Shown: in pieces, positions 34,368 to 42,517 of the stretch
Position numbering within the stretch: the first letter of the stretch is position 1
Layout of the letters: each line of letters starts with the position of its first letter
DNA from: an uncultured Acetatifactor sp.
Lineage (GTDB): Bacteria > Bacillota > Clostridia > Lachnospirales > Lachnospiraceae
Length of the DNA: 64,000 nucleotides
Direction of reading: 5' to 3'
Assembly (NCBI GenBank): GCA_944384205.1
Contig: CALWSL010000006.1
Span: 115,251 to 179,250 of the forward strand
Program-made: the position numbers and the translations under genes
The notes under the pieces: generated by a model
What the model saw: only the letters and a program-made list of their open reading frames with translations
Told to the model about the DNA's origin: nothing
Database searches by the model: none

Positions 34368-34397
34368 AGTATACCATTGCTTTTATCGCAATGTCAA
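34368..34397 (-). promoter_or_regulatory. Promoter of the csp gene
   Basis: Minus strand -35 TTGACA (34397-34392) and -10 TATACT (34373-34368) with 18 bases between. Transcription would begin near 34361, giving a leader of about 157 bases. The rest of the gap up to 34518 shows no further feature. Confidence 0.8.
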
Positions 34398-34518
34398 TCA
34401 TTTTTTTGCGTAGAAGATATGGATTTTTATCGTATATTTTCCATGATTTTGCAAAGAGTATCTTAAAGAAATAATTATTCTGCGTTTAGAGGGAGAATGC
34501 AGCGAAAGGAGTTTACGA

Positions 34519-35148
34519 ATGGATATGTTAATCAGTGCTTTGGGAATTCTGGGAGTTATTGTTCTGGCAATGATGGTGGGATTTGTATTGGGGCGAAGGG
34601 AACGGAGACTTTTACAACAGGAGGAGATGGAGGAAACAGAGCAGGAAGGCGGAGAGACGGGGGCGGCTGAAGCTTCATCGACTGGCAGGAAACATAAGAA
34701 TAACGGACGACGTATTATTTTGGGAAAGTATATTGTCAGTCCTGTTGACGGCGAAGTAAGCTTTTTGTGTGAGGGCGGAAGAAAGGGCGTGGTGATAGAG
34801 CCTGAGCAGGGAAGGGTTTATGCGCCGGCATCCGGAAAAATCATCAGACTGTATCCCATGGGAACCGCCTTTGTGCTTCGCACGGATGATAATCTGGAAA
34901 TTCTGATTCAAGTGGGAAGAAAGGAGCCTGACGAGCTGTGCAGTATGTATTACAGCACGCGCATTGTGCAGAATGAAATCGTAAACAAGGGAAAACCCCT
35001 GCTTTCTTTTGATAAGGAACGACTGTTGGCAGCGGGAGAAGAGGTATCGGTGACTGTAAGTCTGGATGAAGCGCAGGTGGGCGGAGAGATTACAGTTACT
35101 TCTGCAGCAAGTGTGAAGGTAGGGGAAGAAATAATCAGAGTACAATGA
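34519..35148 (+). CDS. Membrane-anchored EIIA(Glc)-like protein without active-site histidines
   Basis: A 209-residue protein: one N-terminal membrane helix (about 4-26, GILGVIVLAMMVGFVLG), a charged linker, and from about residue 70 a domain resembling the glucose-type PTS EIIA fold (ISPVDGEVSFL-like start, GRVYAPASGKIIRLYPMGTA, EIVNKGKPLLSFD). In true EIIA proteins the two catalytic His lie in GHAIGI and ILIHIG, 15 residues apart. Here the matching positions are Thr116 (MGTAFVL) and Gln131 (ILIQVG), also 15 apart. It therefore cannot carry phosphate on His and is better seen as a structural or regulatory domain at the membrane. Function unknown. GAAAGGAG precedes the ATG. Confidence 0.72.
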   Translation: MDMLISALGILGVIVLAMMVGFVLGRRERRLLQQEEMEETEQEGGETGAAEASSTGRKHKNNGRRIILGKYIVSPVDGEVSFLCEGGRKGVVIEPEQGRVYAPASGKIIRLYPMGTAFVLRTDDNLEILIQVGRKEPDELCSMYYSTRIVQNEIVNKGKPLLSFDKERLLAAGEEVSVTVSLDEAQVGGEITVTSAASVKVGEEIIRVQ

Positions 35149-35215
35149 AATTGCACTTTGTCATATATTAAAATAATAAAAGGGAATTGAATAAAAAAGA
35201 AAAACCGGATTTTAC

Positions 35216-35419
35216 TCATTTTGTCTTATCGTGTTTTAGAATATCTTCGACCTCGCAATTCAAGATATAGCATAAAGTGTCCAGGGTTTCGGTTGTAATC
35301 CCTTTCCCTTCTTTCATCCGTTGGAATGTGTTTGCAGACATTCCATGTTTAAAGATTAGCTGGTATATCGTCATATCTTTTTTGACTAAGGTGTCGTAAA
35401 AAGGCTGATACGATATCAT
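35216..35419 (-). CDS. Small XRE-family regulator, divergent from the Tad locus
   Basis: A 67-residue Cro/CI-type helix-turn-helix: KDMTIYQLIFKHGMSANTFQ then RMKEGKGITTETLDTLCYIL and a C-terminal NCEVEDILKHD. It has no other domain. ATG 35419 (MISYQPFYDTL) is preferred since GGAGG lies eight bases upstream; ATG 35434 precedes that site. It is divergent from tadZ, 100 bases apart, and the perfect palindrome in the tadZ promoter is the obvious candidate operator, which is inference. Confidence 0.82.
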   Translation of the reverse strand: MISYQPFYDTLVKKDMTIYQLIFKHGMSANTFQRMKEGKGITTETLDTLCYILNCEVEDILKHDKTK

Positions 35420-35458
35420 TAATATTTCCTCCATTGAAAGATTATCACATTGAAGTTG

Positions 35459-35487
35459 TTGACTATACTCAAAAAATTGAGTATAAT
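35459..35487 (+). promoter_or_regulatory. tadZ promoter with embedded palindromic operator
   Basis: -35 TTGACT (35459-35464) and -10 TATAAT (35482-35487) are 17 bases apart. The spacer is almost filled by TATACTCAA (35464-35472), AAAA, TTGAGTATA (35477-35485), a perfect 9-base inverted repeat touching both promoter boxes. A bound repressor would exclude RNA polymerase. Related elements occur at 47896, 48400 and 49981. Confidence 0.82.
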
Positions 35488-35518
35488 GTCGATATGTGGT
35501 TATAAGGTGGTGTAAAAC

Positions 35519-36580
35519 ATGAAGATAAAAGTGGCTTTGCTGGATAACGATATCCGTTATCTCAATCGTATTGTTGCAGCCTTTAATGCAAAATATGCAG
35601 AAAATCTGGAAATATACTCATTTACACAGGCAGAAGGGCTGAATACGGCATTGGAAACAAATAAAATTGATGTACTGATTGCCTCAGACGCCTGTGAAGC
35701 AGATTTGGAAAAGTTACCCAAGAGATGCGGCTTTGCCTATTTTGTGGAGAGTCATGACATTGAGACCGTGAAAGGAAAGACTGCAATTTGTAAATTTCAA
35801 AAAGCAGATTTGATTTATAAGCAGATTCTCAGTATTTATTCAGAAAATGTGTCAGATGTCTTTGGGGTAAGAATATCGGATGAGGACTGTAATCTGGTGG
35901 CATTTGTTTCTCCCAGCGGCGGTGTTGGTACCTCTACACTTGCTGCCGCGTATGCAGTGGCATGTGCAAAGAACGGAAAAAGTGTACTTTATCTGAATTT
36001 GGAAACATTTGGCTCGGCGGACTCCTTTTTTCATGCCGAGGGGCAGTTTGATATGAGCGATGTTATTTATGCTGTGAAGAGTAAAAAGGGAAATATTGCG
36101 TTAAAAATTGAGAGCTGTGTCAAGCAGGATGAGACGGGCGTGTATTTCTTCTCACAGCCCCGGCTGGCACTTGACGTGATGGAGCTGAATACAGAGGAAG
36201 TAATCAGCTTTTTAAAGGAATTAAGGATTTCAGGCAAATTTCAGACAATTGTGCTGGATATGGGATTTGGTCTGGATTCCGGGAGGCTCGAGTTGTATCA
36301 AAATGCAGGTCGCTTAATCATGGTCGGAGACGGTACCGAGATTTCTAATGCAAAGCTGCTTCGGGCGTGCGGAGCCCTGGCTGCATTGGAACAGGGAATG
36401 GATATGTCAATCAGTGGTAAACTGTCAATTCTCTATAATAAATTCAGCAATAAAACGGGACGGCTGTTGGAGGGTCTTGATATCAAAGCGATTGGCGGTG
36501 CGCCGCGGTTTGAATATGCTTCTGTAGGACAGATTGTAATGCAGCTTGCGGGAATGGATATTTTCGACAAAATAATATAA
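35519..36580 (+). CDS. tadZ: TadZ/CpaE-like pilus-localising ATPase
   Basis: A 353-residue protein: an N-terminal receiver-like domain without phosphorylation residues (about 1-110) and a MinD/ParA-like ATPase domain starting with VAFVSPSGGVGTSTLAAAYA near residue 130. The deviant Walker A has SGGVGTST, so both the signature Lys and the P-loop Lys are replaced (Ser and Thr), suggesting weak or no ATP hydrolysis. In Tad systems TadZ marks the site of pilus assembly at the cell pole or membrane. AAGGTGG lies before ATG 35519. First gene of the Tad locus, under the palindrome-bearing promoter. Confidence 0.85.
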   Translation: MKIKVALLDNDIRYLNRIVAAFNAKYAENLEIYSFTQAEGLNTALETNKIDVLIASDACEADLEKLPKRCGFAYFVESHDIETVKGKTAICKFQKADLIYKQILSIYSENVSDVFGVRISDEDCNLVAFVSPSGGVGTSTLAAAYAVACAKNGKSVLYLNLETFGSADSFFHAEGQFDMSDVIYAVKSKKGNIALKIESCVKQDETGVYFFSQPRLALDVMELNTEEVISFLKELRISGKFQTIVLDMGFGLDSGRLELYQNAGRLIMVGDGTEISNAKLLRACGALAALEQGMDMSISGKLSILYNKFSNKTGRLLEGLDIKAIGGAPRFEYASVGQIVMQLAGMDIFDKII

Positions 36581-36642
36581 CATCTACATAAATTTGTGCT
36601 GATGACCGAATTTGCAGGTTATTGATATTATGGAGGATTATG

Positions 36643-37881
36643 ATGCAGTTTGAACAGGAGCAGGAGTTTGTCAGTGACGTAAAACGCTATATCAGCGAGA
36701 ACCTCCCGCTGAGTAAAATGAATGACGAAGAGCTTGAGGAAAAGGTAGAGGAGGTTGTAAAGAAGCGGCTGGAAGGGCATTATTGTTCCATAGACCAGAA
36801 AATTTCCATTGTACAGCAGGTATATAGTTCAATTAGAGGCTTTGGACTGTTAGATACCATTATGAATGATGACACTATTACAGAGGTTATGATTAACGGA
36901 CCCGAAAATATATTCATTGAGCAGAGTGGCCGCCTGATGAAGCTGGACAAGCAGTTCGAGAGCCAGAGAAGGCTGGAGGATATTATCCAGCGGATTGTTG
37001 GCTTGGCAGGCAGGGAGGTAAATCAGGCAAATCCCATCTGTGACACCAGACTGCCGGATGGTTCCCGTGTAAACGTGGTACTTCCGCCCATCGCGCTCTG
37101 CGGTCCCACAATTACCATTCGTAAATTCTCGAAGGAGCCTATGACCATTGAAAAATTAATTCGTTACGGTTCCCTGACGCAGGATATCGCCGACAAGCTG
37201 GAGCTTCTGGTACGTGCAAAGTATAATATCTTTATTTGCGGCGGTACAGGTTCGGGAAAGACTACTTTCCTGAACGCTTTGTCCAATTACATACCTAAGG
37301 ACGAAAGAGTAATTACAATAGAGGATTCTGCCGAGCTGCAGATTGCAGGTGTGGACAATCTGGTCAGTCTGGAAACAAGAAATGCAAATGCCTCCGGTGC
37401 AGGCGAGATTACAATTCGGGATTTGATTAAGTCTTCCCTTCGTATGAGACCGGAACGAATCGTGGTTGGCGAGGTTCGCGGCGGAGAAGCGCTGGATATG
37501 CTGCAGGCAATGAATACCGGGCATGACGGCTCTCTTTCCACAGGACATGCGAACTCCACCAATGATATGCTAAGCCGTCTGGAGACCATGGTTTTACAGG
37601 GAGCAGCAGGACTTCCGTTAGAGGCTATCCGTCAGCAGATTGCTTCGGCGGTAGACATTATCATACATCTTTCCAGGCTCCGCGATAAGTCAAGAAAGAC
37701 CATGGAGATAACGGAGATTGTGGGGTATGAAAACGGACAGATTATTTTAAATCCATTGTATGTGTTTGAAGAGGATGAAAACAGTACGCTGGAAAAGGTT
37801 TCCGGGAAATTGAAAAGGACGAAAAATGAAATGCGAAATGTATTCAAATTGAGACTTTCCGGATATAAAGATGATATTTAG
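36643..37881 (+). CDS. tadA: Tad secretion ATPase TadA/CpaF
   Basis: A 412-residue hexameric motor ATPase powering pilus assembly. Walker A FICGGTGSGKTTFLN (about residues 197-211), Asp box ITIEDSAELQI, Walker B RIVVGEVRGGEALDML and His box GHDGSLSTGHAN are intact; the N-terminal domain shows the usual TITEVMINGPENIFIE. ATG 36643 is used because GGAGG (36632-36636) is six bases away; ATG 36640 is too close. Base composition here is still like the flanking chromosome (36 of 60 bases in 37441-37500 are G or C) and drops sharply in the next gene. Confidence 0.96.
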   Translation: MQFEQEQEFVSDVKRYISENLPLSKMNDEELEEKVEEVVKKRLEGHYCSIDQKISIVQQVYSSIRGFGLLDTIMNDDTITEVMINGPENIFIEQSGRLMKLDKQFESQRRLEDIIQRIVGLAGREVNQANPICDTRLPDGSRVNVVLPPIALCGPTITIRKFSKEPMTIEKLIRYGSLTQDIADKLELLVRAKYNIFICGGTGSGKTTFLNALSNYIPKDERVITIEDSAELQIAGVDNLVSLETRNANASGAGEITIRDLIKSSLRMRPERIVVGEVRGGEALDMLQAMNTGHDGSLSTGHANSTNDMLSRLETMVLQGAAGLPLEAIRQQIASAVDIIIHLSRLRDKSRKTMEITEIVGYENGQIILNPLYVFEEDENSTLEKVSGKLKRTKNEMRNVFKLRLSGYKDDI

Positions 37882-37902
37882 ACAAAAAACTGAGGTGTAC
37901 TT

Positions 37903-38748
37903 ATGGCTAAGAAAGTAGAAGAACCACAATATATAATGTCGGCACTTAACACTCCAATGCTAAATTATAAGGCATATGTTATGAATTGGCAGGAGAAAAT
38001 AATGACATTTTTAATTGCTTTTATTGTAGGTGGAATTGTAGGGTTAACTTTTTATGGTGGACAGTTCAGAGATGCTGAAGGAGCTGCAACAGATGCAACA
38101 CAAATTAGTAATATTGTGATTTTTGTGATTGTTGGTATGATTGCGAATTTTGCATTCTTTCCTATTAGAAAAAAGCAATTGCAGAAGAAACGGTGTATGC
38201 AGCTTACTCGGCAGTTTAGAAGCTTATTGGAGGCACTTGCTGTTTCGCTTTCCAGTGGCATGAATATACCGGAATCATTGTCAAGTGCTTACGATGATTT
38301 GAAGGTGGAGTATTCTGACGATGCATATATTGTAGCGGAAGTTAAAGAAATGATTGATGGGATACAAAATAATGTGCCAATAGAAGATATGATGGTATCT
38401 TTGGGTGAGCGAAGTGAAATTGATGATATAAAAAATTTTGGTATTGTTTTTGATATTTGTTACAGAGCAGGTGGAAATATGAAAGATATTGTACGCCGCA
38501 CTAATGATATTATAAGTGAAAAGATTGAAATTGGGGAAGAAATTGAAACAGCACTTTCATCTAACAAGACGCAATTTAATGCAATGATGGTAATACCGGT
38601 TGTGCTGGTCCTCCTTCTAAGAGTGATGAGCAGTTCGTTTGCTGCAAGTTTTGCGACAATGCCGGGGATTATTGCAATAACCATTGCAATAGGATTTTTT
38701 GGAGCAGCTTATAAGCTTGGGCAAAAAATCATGGATATAAAGGGATGA
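37903..38748 (+). CDS. tadB: Tad inner-membrane platform protein TadB
   Basis: A 281-residue membrane protein with two helices near residues 30-90 and two at the C-terminus, framing a cytoplasmic type II secretion F-like domain (QFRSLLEALAVSLSSGMNIP, RSEIDDIKNFGIVFDICYRAG). Forms the assembly platform with TadC. Codon use is markedly A+T-rich: only 18 of 60 bases in 38341-38400 are G or C. TGAGGTG precedes ATG 37903, 22 bases after tadA. Confidence 0.92.
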   Translation: MAKKVEEPQYIMSALNTPMLNYKAYVMNWQEKIMTFLIAFIVGGIVGLTFYGGQFRDAEGAATDATQISNIVIFVIVGMIANFAFFPIRKKQLQKKRCMQLTRQFRSLLEALAVSLSSGMNIPESLSSAYDDLKVEYSDDAYIVAEVKEMIDGIQNNVPIEDMMVSLGERSEIDDIKNFGIVFDICYRAGGNMKDIVRRTNDIISEKIEIGEEIETALSSNKTQFNAMMVIPVVLVLLLRVMSSSFAASFATMPGIIAITIAIGFFGAAYKLGQKIMDIKG

Positions 38749-38752
38749 GAGA

Positions 38753-39616
38753 ATGAGATATATAATTTTAGGTATTGGTACCGTTTTTGCAATTTTGTTT
38801 ATTATTCAATTGGTTAAAGGTAAAAAGTATGATGCACTCATTGAAAATCTGGATAGTAATGTATTTCCGTTAAACGAACTATATGGTGTGGGATTTATGT
38901 GGAGTTCGTTAAAGATATTTCAATTTAAAGGAAAGATTGCGACGAAGTTATGGACAAATGCTTCGCTTTTATATGAACCTCAATATGCTGAATATTATGC
39001 AAATGTTGTATGGGCACAGGCAATAACATTAGTTCATTTGTTCCTTACGATTACTTTTCTGATTGCAGGAATTATGTATAATTCAGTAGCGTTCATGCTT
39101 GGTGTAGGTATTTTTATGAGTGTTGTTGTTGCAACATATTGTCTGGAAAATATGAAAAACGCTTTAGCAGCACGTACTGAGGAGTGTGAGAGTCAATTGC
39201 CGGAAGTTGTTTCTACAATGGCGATTCTTGTAAATTCGGGTATGGTTCTGCGTGAAGCATGGAAAATGGTTGGAGAAAATGGGAATGGTGCATTTTATGA
39301 GCTAATGAGAAAAGCAAGTGAAAATATGAAAAATGGTTATTCGGATGCAGATGCTATTTTTTTATTTGGAAAGGCATCCAATTCGACAGAAATAAAAAAG
39401 TTTACAAGCGCACTTTTGCAAAGTATGGAAAAAGGTGGAACGGAATTGTCAATTTTTTTGGCAAATCAGTCGTCAGAATTATGGAATATGAAGCGTCAAC
39501 GAATGTTACAGGGAGGAGAAAAAGCAGCATCTAAGCTTTTGCTTCCTATCATGTTGATTTTCATTGGAATTATTATCATCGTCATGACTGCGGCCTTTGC
39601 CGGCTCGCTGTTTTGA
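38753..39616 (+). CDS. tadC: Tad inner-membrane platform protein TadC
   Basis: A 287-residue T2SF-domain membrane protein: first helix YIILGIGTVFAILFIIQLV, a pair of helices near residues 85-130, then the conserved soluble part ESQLPEVVSTMAILVNSGMV and LREAWKMVGE, and a last helix LLPIMLIFIGIIIIVMTAAF. Paired with TadB four bases upstream. A+T-rich like the rest of the inner cassette. Confidence 0.92.
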   Translation: MRYIILGIGTVFAILFIIQLVKGKKYDALIENLDSNVFPLNELYGVGFMWSSLKIFQFKGKIATKLWTNASLLYEPQYAEYYANVVWAQAITLVHLFLTITFLIAGIMYNSVAFMLGVGIFMSVVVATYCLENMKNALAARTEECESQLPEVVSTMAILVNSGMVLREAWKMVGENGNGAFYELMRKASENMKNGYSDADAIFLFGKASNSTEIKKFTSALLQSMEKGGTELSIFLANQSSELWNMKRQRMLQGGEKAASKLLLPIMLIFIGIIIIVMTAAFAGSLF

Positions 39617-39644
39617 AATATACATAAGAAGGGAGGAGATTCGC

Positions 39645-39860
39645 ATGAGCAAAATCAATGAGATGTGGATAAGAATGCAGTTAAAAGCAAATCGTGCTTT
39701 TGAAGATTTCAAGAATTCTGAGCGCGGTGACACAAATTTTATTTCTATGTTGATTATCATTGGCATCGTGGTTGTATTAGCTGGTTTGTTCCTTACGTTG
39801 GGAAAGGACGTAATGACAGCCATCAGTCAGAAAGTTAAGACTTTCATTAACGGTCTATAG
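39645..39860 (+). CDS. flp: Flp1-like type IVb pilin
   Basis: A 71-residue prepilin. A charged leader of about 28 residues ends in SERG, a likely prepilin-peptidase site, followed by DTNFISMLIIIGIVVVLAGL, the hydrophobic assembly helix, and a short tail. The Glu at +5 usual in classical pilins is absent, as in other Flp1-like proteins of Clostridia. Predicted as the major pilus subunit because of its size, place after tadC and strong ribosome site GGGAGGAG. A 13-base perfect hairpin follows, which may stabilise a separate pilin mRNA. Confidence 0.85.
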   Translation: MSKINEMWIRMQLKANRAFEDFKNSERGDTNFISMLIIIGIVVVLAGLFLTLGKDVMTAISQKVKTFINGL

Positions 39861-39882
39861 AACCTTAAAGCAAGGTTTCAGT

Positions 39883-39925
39883 GTATCGCATTATAGAAAA
39901 GCATCCGCTTTTTATAATGCGATAC
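39883..39925 (+). other. Perfect 13-base hairpin after the pilin gene
   Basis: GTATCGCATTATA (39883-39895) and TATAATGCGATAC (39913-39925) are exact reverse complements with a 17-base loop. No T run follows, so it looks like an mRNA end-protection or processing element, or a partial terminator, letting the short pilin message accumulate over downstream genes. Confidence 0.65.
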
Positions 39926-39933
39926 TAAGAAAC

Positions 39934-39962
39934 TTGTAAAAAACCGTTTGTAATAGTATAAT
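39934..39962 (+). promoter_or_regulatory. Internal Tad promoter ahead of the prepilin peptidase gene
   Basis: -35 TTGTAA (39934-39939), 17-base spacer, -10 TATAAT (39957-39962). The -10 is the first half of a perfect 12-base inverted repeat (39957-39968 and 39984-39995). Confidence 0.75.
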
Positions 39963-39995
39963 ACAATCATGATTTTGACTCTCGATTGTATTATA
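39957..39995. repeat. Perfect 12-base inverted repeat over the start site of the internal Tad promoter
   Basis: TATAATACAATC (39957-39968) and GATTGTATTATA (39984-39995) with a 15-base centre, covering the -10 and the first transcribed bases. Either an operator for a dimeric regulator or a 5' mRNA hairpin; different in sequence from the TATACTCAA element. Confidence 0.65.
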
Positions 39996-40015
39996 ATAAG
40001 AGGGAGGTGAAAAAA

Positions 40016-40702
40016 ATGGCTATACTGAGTTGCCTGATATGGGGAATTCTTTGTTTGGCAACGATTATTTTATCATTGAAATGGTATTTACCCAAATTGA
40101 GAGAAAAATCAGATGTTCTTGTAGAAAAAGAGAAAATTGTAGGTGAGGAGGTTGGACTGCGAAAATTTCATTTTCTTATTATAGTCTTTTCTATTATAAT
40201 TGTAATGATTTGCGGTTTTGTTTCTTATAATAGACAGGATAACTTATTAGGTGTTTGCAAAATGATTTTTGCATTATGTATTCTTAGTATCGTTGCCATT
40301 ACGGATGTTGAACTTTATATAATTCCCAATTTTTGTGTATTCATATTATTTATTGGAAGATGTTTGAGTTTTATTCCTGAATTAATCATAAATAACGACA
40401 GCTTATTGATGAGTTTGATGAATAGTATAATAGCTGGCGGACTTTGCTTATTGTTTTTACTTATAGTGTCGAGAATAACCCAGGGCGGAATTGGCTACGG
40501 AGATGTAAAGTTATTTAGTGCTTTAGGTTTTCTGTGCGGAGTTCGTGCGGTTGTATATACATTGATTCTATCATTTTTATTTTGCACGATTGTTTCTATT
40601 GTATACTTAATTACAAAAAAGAAGCATCTGAAAGATGGATTGCCTATGGGACCTTTCATTTGGTTGGGATTTGCTGCATCAATAATATTAGGTCTTTGTT
40701 AG
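40016..40702 (+). CDS. Prepilin peptidase (A24 family, TadV/CpaA-like)
   Basis: A 228-residue membrane aspartyl protease with about six helices. The two catalytic Asp are in AITDVELYIIPN (about residue 92) and GGIGYGDVKLF (GxGD motif, about 160). It would cut and perhaps methylate the Flp pilin and the TadE-like pseudopilins of the locus. ATG 40016 follows AGGGAGGTG; an upstream in-frame ATG lies over the inverted repeat and has no site. Confidence 0.9.
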   Translation: MAILSCLIWGILCLATIILSLKWYLPKLREKSDVLVEKEKIVGEEVGLRKFHFLIIVFSIIIVMICGFVSYNRQDNLLGVCKMIFALCILSIVAITDVELYIIPNFCVFILFIGRCLSFIPELIINNDSLLMSLMNSIIAGGLCLLFLLIVSRITQGGIGYGDVKLFSALGFLCGVRAVVYTLILSFLFCTIVSIVYLITKKKHLKDGLPMGPFIWLGFAASIILGLC

Positions 40703-40717
40703 GCAAGGGAGGGAAAA

Positions 40718-42031
40718 GTGAAAAAGACGAAAACATTAACAATTGTAATATTGATTTGCTTAATCTTCTTCGGAGTTATAACTATATTTGTAGGTGATGG
40801 TGGAGAGAAACAAAAAGAATACGAAAATGCACTGGTACAAGCGAAAGATTACTTGGAAAGAGGCATGTATCAATTGGCGATTGGCGAGTACGAAAAAGCG
40901 ATTGCTATTGCGGATTCGGAAGAGCTGAGAACTGCTGTTTTAGATGCTTATGAGAAAAGATATGAAGAATCGACATCTATATTGGATTCCTATATATTGG
41001 CAGCACAAAGTGCAGTTTCTATATATAGTAATAATCCTGAATATTATCTTGTGTTAGCAAACGTATATCTGAGAAACGACGATTATCAGGCAGCATATAA
41101 AACACTCAATAATGCGTTGAATAATGGCGTTAATGATGAAGAAGTCTCTAGACTTTACTTAAGTATAAAATACGCATTTGATACGGATTGGTATACATAT
41201 ACAGATTTCCTTCCAGCAACAGAAGGAGTTTATCCTGTTATGAATTCCGAAATGTGGGGATATATTGATGAAACAGGGAGCGGTGAAACGGATTTTGATT
41301 ATTCTTTTGTTTCACAGGTAGGGGATGAGGGTATCCGAGTTCTTGCAGATGAACAGATATTACTTGTAGACAGTAGCGATGTGGTTCGGGGAAAATTGTC
41401 ATTTGTGCCAATGCAGGCAGGCATTTATTCAGAGGGTTTAATCGCTATTAATAATGGCGAAAACTTTGGGTATTACAATTCTCTTGGTGATTACCAGTTT
41501 GGCAACTATATTGCAGCGGGCAGTTTTAAAAATGGGAAAGCAGCTGTTGCACTAAAGGAAGATTTATGGTCTATTGTTGATATAACAGGTAAAATTGTAT
41601 CAGACAAGTCATATCAGAATATTCGTCTTAATTTGGATGGTTCGTATCTTTATAATGATATAATGCTTGCCAAAGAAAATGGCAAATATAAAATTTATCA
41701 GGAAGAAAACCCTATAGGGAATTTTGAGTGTGATGATATTGATGTAGTTACAAGTGATGAATTAATTGCTTTTAAGAGTAATGGTAAGTGGGGATTTGTT
41801 AACACTAAAGCTGAAGTAATCATCAAACCGACATATGATCAGGCAAAGAGTTTTTCTAATGGTCTGGCGGCGGTTTGCGTTGACGGCAAGTGGGGGTTTG
41901 TAGATGAGTTGGGAAATATCGTGATTGAATGTCAGTTTTACGATGTTGATTATTTTAACAGTGAAAGACACTGCATGGTGCAGACAACGACAGTTGATTG
42001 GCAAATGATTTCCCTAAAGGTTAATTTTTAA
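40718..42031 (+). CDS. TPR and WG-repeat membrane-anchored protein
   Basis: A 437-residue protein starting at GTG 40718 behind AAGGGAGGG. One N-terminal helix (TLTIVILICLIFFGVITIFV) anchors or exports it; residues about 30-160 look like TPR helices (YLERGMYQLAIGEYEKAIAI, YYLVLANVYLRNDDYQAAYK); the rest contains WG-type beta repeats such as GKWGFVNTKAEVIIKPTYDQ and GKWGFVDELGNIVIECQF. WG-repeat proteins are poorly characterised. Its position inside the Tad run, 15 bases after the peptidase gene, suggests an accessory, extracytoplasmic assembly or ligand-binding role; this is inference. Confidence 0.75.
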   Translation: MKKTKTLTIVILICLIFFGVITIFVGDGGEKQKEYENALVQAKDYLERGMYQLAIGEYEKAIAIADSEELRTAVLDAYEKRYEESTSILDSYILAAQSAVSIYSNNPEYYLVLANVYLRNDDYQAAYKTLNNALNNGVNDEEVSRLYLSIKYAFDTDWYTYTDFLPATEGVYPVMNSEMWGYIDETGSGETDFDYSFVSQVGDEGIRVLADEQILLVDSSDVVRGKLSFVPMQAGIYSEGLIAINNGENFGYYNSLGDYQFGNYIAAGSFKNGKAAVALKEDLWSIVDITGKIVSDKSYQNIRLNLDGSYLYNDIMLAKENGKYKIYQEENPIGNFECDDIDVVTSDELIAFKSNGKWGFVNTKAEVIIKPTYDQAKSFSNGLAAVCVDGKWGFVDELGNIVIECQFYDVDYFNSERHCMVQTTTVDWQMISLKVNF

Positions 42032-42048
42032 AAGAAGGGAGTGAAAAG

Positions 42049-42501
42049 GTGGGAGAATTTGAAGAACACTGGAGAATAATTCAAGAAGGCTTTGCTTCGA
42101 TTCCGGTTCAAGTATATATTGGGATTATTGCGATGATTATTACTTATATTTTTGTAATAAAATTTATGCGTAATCGCAAGAAAAGAAACAGACGCCTGGA
42201 AAAAGCAGTGCAGCGGGGGCATGTTGTACAGGCAAGAAGGATGGAATATTGTCTTGATGACATAAAAGATATTAACTCACATTACTCGGCTACATATGAC
42301 TATGAAGTTGAAGGGAGTTCATATAAGTATCATTTTCGAGAAAGAATATTTCCGCCACTTAATTTGCCATTATATTATATTAACAACCCACGCCGGGCAT
42401 TTCATGGTTTGGATAAGGGAGCGAGTGTGTTAAATGTTTTTCTTACTTTTGTTCCATGGGTAGTAGCTGTTTTGGTAATCATGTTGTTAGGTGGAGTATA
42501 A
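42049..42501 (+). CDS. Small membrane protein, copy 1 of a locus-specific pair
   Basis: A 150-residue protein not matching a family I know. A membrane helix near residues 18-38 (PVQVYIGIIAMIITYIFVIK), a basic cytoplasmic stretch, a soluble part with YDYEVEGSSYKYHF, the motif LPLYYINNPRRAFHG, and a final helix FVPWVVAVLVIMLLGGV. The protein at 46636 shares this plan and the motifs QVY-GIIA, YIF-IKFMR, LYYI-NPRR-FH and PWVVA-LLGGV. Start GTG 42049 follows GAAGGGAG. Membership in the Tad operon points to a pilus-related membrane role. Confidence 0.65.
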   Translation: MGEFEEHWRIIQEGFASIPVQVYIGIIAMIITYIFVIKFMRNRKKRNRRLEKAVQRGHVVQARRMEYCLDDIKDINSHYSATYDYEVEGSSYKYHFRERIFPPLNLPLYYINNPRRAFHGLDKGASVLNVFLTFVPWVVAVLVIMLLGGV

Positions 42502-42517
42502 ATTATTGGAGGTATAT

